A model generated the notes under the pieces. The model was not told the origin of the DNA, did no database searches, and saw only the letters and a program-made list of their open reading frames with translations. Below, one piece after another: positions 26,294 to 27,894 of a DNA stretch of 27,894 bases. The DNA is from JALYXS01 sp051003795 (GTDB lineage Bacteria; Acidobacteriota; Terriglobia; Bryobacterales; Bryobacteraceae). Position 1 is the first letter of the stretch. Every line of letters starts with the position of its first letter. Location of the stretch: positions 1 to 27,894 of the forward strand of contig JBPCKZ010000253.1 of NCBI GenBank assembly GCA_051003795.1, read 5' to 3'. A program made the position numbers and the translations under genes.

Positions 26294-27877
26294 ATGTCGA
26301 ACATCGTGAACGCAATTAGCCGCCGCGGATTATTCCGCAAAGGCGGGCTGCTCGCGGCTTCCGGTCTGCTGCGCGGAAAGGGCGCGACGGCCGCCACGGC
26401 GCATGGGCTCGAAGTCGGCCCCGCGCTCTATCAGTCGATCGGCGTGCGGCCCCTGGTCAACGCGCGCGGAACTTTCACCATCATCAGCGGCTCGCAAAGC
26501 CTGCCCGAAGTGAAGCGGGCCATGGAAGCCGCTTCGCGCAATTACGTGCAGATGGATGAGTTGATGGATGCCGTCGGCCGGCGTCTCGCGGAACTGACCC
26601 AATCCGACTGGGGCATCGTGACGGCGGGATGCGCCGCCGCGCTTACGCATGCGACTTCGGCGTGCATCGCCGGCGCCGATCCGGAAAAAATGCAGCGCAT
26701 TCCGAATCTGGCCGGCATGAAGAACGAAGTGATTATGCCGCGCCACTCCCGCAATGTTTACGATCACGCCGTGCGGATGACGGGCGTTAAGACGGTGACC
26801 GTCGACACGCCGGAGGAATTCGAAGCGGCGTTTAATCCGCGAACCGCGATGGTGATGGTGCTCTCTTCTCCAAAGGCCGAAAGCGGACCGATGGGCACCG
26901 AAAGCCTCGCCGGTATCGCGCGGCGGCACAAGGTGCCCCTGATCGTGGACGCGGCGGCGGAGAATCTGACCACGCCCAGTAAACATTTGCAGCGCGGGGC
27001 GACCATGGTCGCCTATAGCGGAGGCAAATGCCTGCGCGGACCGCAAGCGGCTGGGCTGCTGCTGGGCGACAAGCAACTGCTTCAAGCCGCGTGGCTGAAC
27101 AGCGCGCCGCATCATGCGTTCGGACGGTCGCTCAAGGTCGGCAAGGAAGAGATCATGGGCATGCTGGCCGCTGTCGAGATGTGGCGGAAGCGCGATCACG
27201 ACGCGGAATGGAGGCAATGGATGTCGTGGCTGAACGATATCTCGGCGCGCGTGACGAAGGTGCCGGGCGTGACCACGGAAGTTTTGCAGCCCGAAGATCT
27301 CTCAAACCACGCGCCGGAATTGAGGATCAAGTGGGATGGCGCCGCGGTGGGGATCACCGGGAAGGAACTGGAGGCGCTGCTGCTGGACGGGAATCCTCGT
27401 ATTGCGATCGCCAGCTCGACGGGCGACCGGCGGAATAACCCGCGGAGTTCCGCCACCATCATGCCGTATATGATGATGCCGGGCGATTACACCATCGTTG
27501 GGGAACATTTATATGCGGCCTTATCGAAGCCGCCCGCGGGGCAGCCGGTCGAGCGTCCCTCGGGTCCGCTGGCGAATGTGAACGGACAGTGGAATGCGCA
27601 TCTGGATTTCCTGGCGGGCAACGCGGATCACACGCTGCAACTGGAGCAGAGGGGCGACAAGCTGGTGGGGACGCATCAGACTCTGGCATTGTCGGGGGAT
27701 TTGCACGGCACTGTGGAAGCGAACGAGGTGCATATCCGCAGCTCTCATCGGTATGAAGGGACGGTACTCGGATATGAGTTCACGGGTACCGTGGACGGGG
27801 ACACGATGACCGGCGTGGTCGCGCTCGGCGAATACGGCCAAGCGCGATGGACCGCGAAGCGGCACGTCTACGCATAG
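26294..27877 (+). CDS. Tat-exported SelA-like PLP protein with extra C-terminal beta domain
   Basis: 527 aa. A Tat signal (ISRRGLFRKGGLLAASGLL, RR at residues 10-11) precedes a fold-type I PLP enzyme of the SelA/DgaE group. PLP-site residues are visible: IVDAAAE (D219) and YSGGKCLRGPQAAGLLLG with K245 as the Schiff-base Lys. The DgaE and SelA families make or break C-N or C-Se bonds on amino-acid-like substrates. Residues about 425-527 form a separate beta-rich, lipocalin-like domain (NGQWNAHLDFLAGNADHTLQ ... FTGTVDGDTMTGVVAL), not part of classical SelA. True SelA is cytosolic and acts on tRNA, so this is a paralogue with another substrate. A further ATG follows the stop immediately. Confidence 0.82.
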   Translation: MSNIVNAISRRGLFRKGGLLAASGLLRGKGATAATAHGLEVGPALYQSIGVRPLVNARGTFTIISGSQSLPEVKRAMEAASRNYVQMDELMDAVGRRLAELTQSDWGIVTAGCAAALTHATSACIAGADPEKMQRIPNLAGMKNEVIMPRHSRNVYDHAVRMTGVKTVTVDTPEEFEAAFNPRTAMVMVLSSPKAESGPMGTESLAGIARRHKVPLIVDAAAENLTTPSKHLQRGATMVAYSGGKCLRGPQAAGLLLGDKQLLQAAWLNSAPHHAFGRSLKVGKEEIMGMLAAVEMWRKRDHDAEWRQWMSWLNDISARVTKVPGVTTEVLQPEDLSNHAPELRIKWDGAAVGITGKELEALLLDGNPRIAIASSTGDRRNNPRSSATIMPYMMMPGDYTIVGEHLYAALSKPPAGQPVERPSGPLANVNGQWNAHLDFLAGNADHTLQLEQRGDKLVGTHQTLALSGDLHGTVEANEVHIRSSHRYEGTVLGYEFTGTVDGDTMTGVVALGEYGQARWTAKRHVYA

Positions 27878-27878
27878 G

Positions 27879-27894
27879 ATGACCGACCAGCAGC
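27879..27894 (+). CDS. Possible start of a further gene, cut by the window end
   Basis: ATG 27879 lies 1 nt after the stop of the SelA-like gene and reads MTDQQ to the window end. Tight spacing suggests an operon partner, but five codons cannot identify it. Confidence 0.3.

Overview
The window looks like chromosome from an Acidobacteriota bacterium, probably a Bryobacterales / Candidatus Solibacter-like lineage. This is an inference from gene content: two Oar-like TonB-dependent receptors, a Tat-exported VCBS/FG-GAP protein with a C-terminal UnbV (ASPIC) domain, a redoxin / c-heme / PHM-like copper / TPR fusion, many TPR proteins, and exported sugar hydrolases. Base composition is GC-rich except for one more AT-rich block at about 8670-10110. 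No rRNA, tRNA, CRISPR array or insertion sequence was seen.

Layout. (1) 1-5487, plus strand: the 3' part of a TonB-dependent receptor, then two polytopic membrane proteins (a GT-C/GT39-like protein and a second one with a soluble C-terminal domain), closely packed. (2) 5500-8563, minus strand: the redoxin/cytochrome/PHM/TPR protein followed 4 nt later by a GNAT acetyltransferase. Just upstream, 8561-8669 is a decayed fragment of a second UnbV-domain gene. (3) 8670-10110, plus strand: an AT-richer islet of four small genes (65-aa unknown, 104-aa secreted, 79-aa RHH-like, 113-aa two-TM membrane protein). (4) 10134-15338, minus strand: a full-length TonB-dependent receptor, an intrinsic terminator, then the UnbV/VCBS protein. 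(5) 15465-17584: two TPR proteins divergently transcribed from a 23-bp gap that appears to hold overlapping -10 elements in both directions. (6) 17585-19509, minus strand: an ankyrin-repeat protein overlapping a secreted GH130-type protein by ATGA. (7) 19696-20326, plus strand: a 69-aa protein and a nucleotidyltransferase-fold protein sharing 53 nt in different frames, resembling a toxin-antitoxin-type pair. (8) 20420-25855, minus strand: a tightly overlapped operon of GH32 fructan/sucrose hydrolase, GH37 trehalase and a glycogen-debranching-like glucosidase. The last two each carry an apparent net +1 frameshift in a C run. (9) 25918-27894: a small unknown gene, a Tat-exported SelA-like PLP protein with an extra C-terminal beta domain, and possibly the first codons of another gene.

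How it works together. Region 8 looks like a periplasmic or secreted module for the storage and stress sugars sucrose/fructan, trehalose and alpha-glucans; GH130 in region 6 may add mannoside chemistry. The TonB receptors would import large ligands, as is usual in this phylum. The least explained parts are the AT-rich islet with a paired palindromic motif, the bidirectional leaderless-type promoter between the TPR genes, the UnbV remnant whose readable tail runs into the start codon of the copper/TPR gene, and the two frameshifts in the sugar operon. I did not find a clear, wholly new defence or biosynthetic system. All assignments come from reading the sequence, without database searches.
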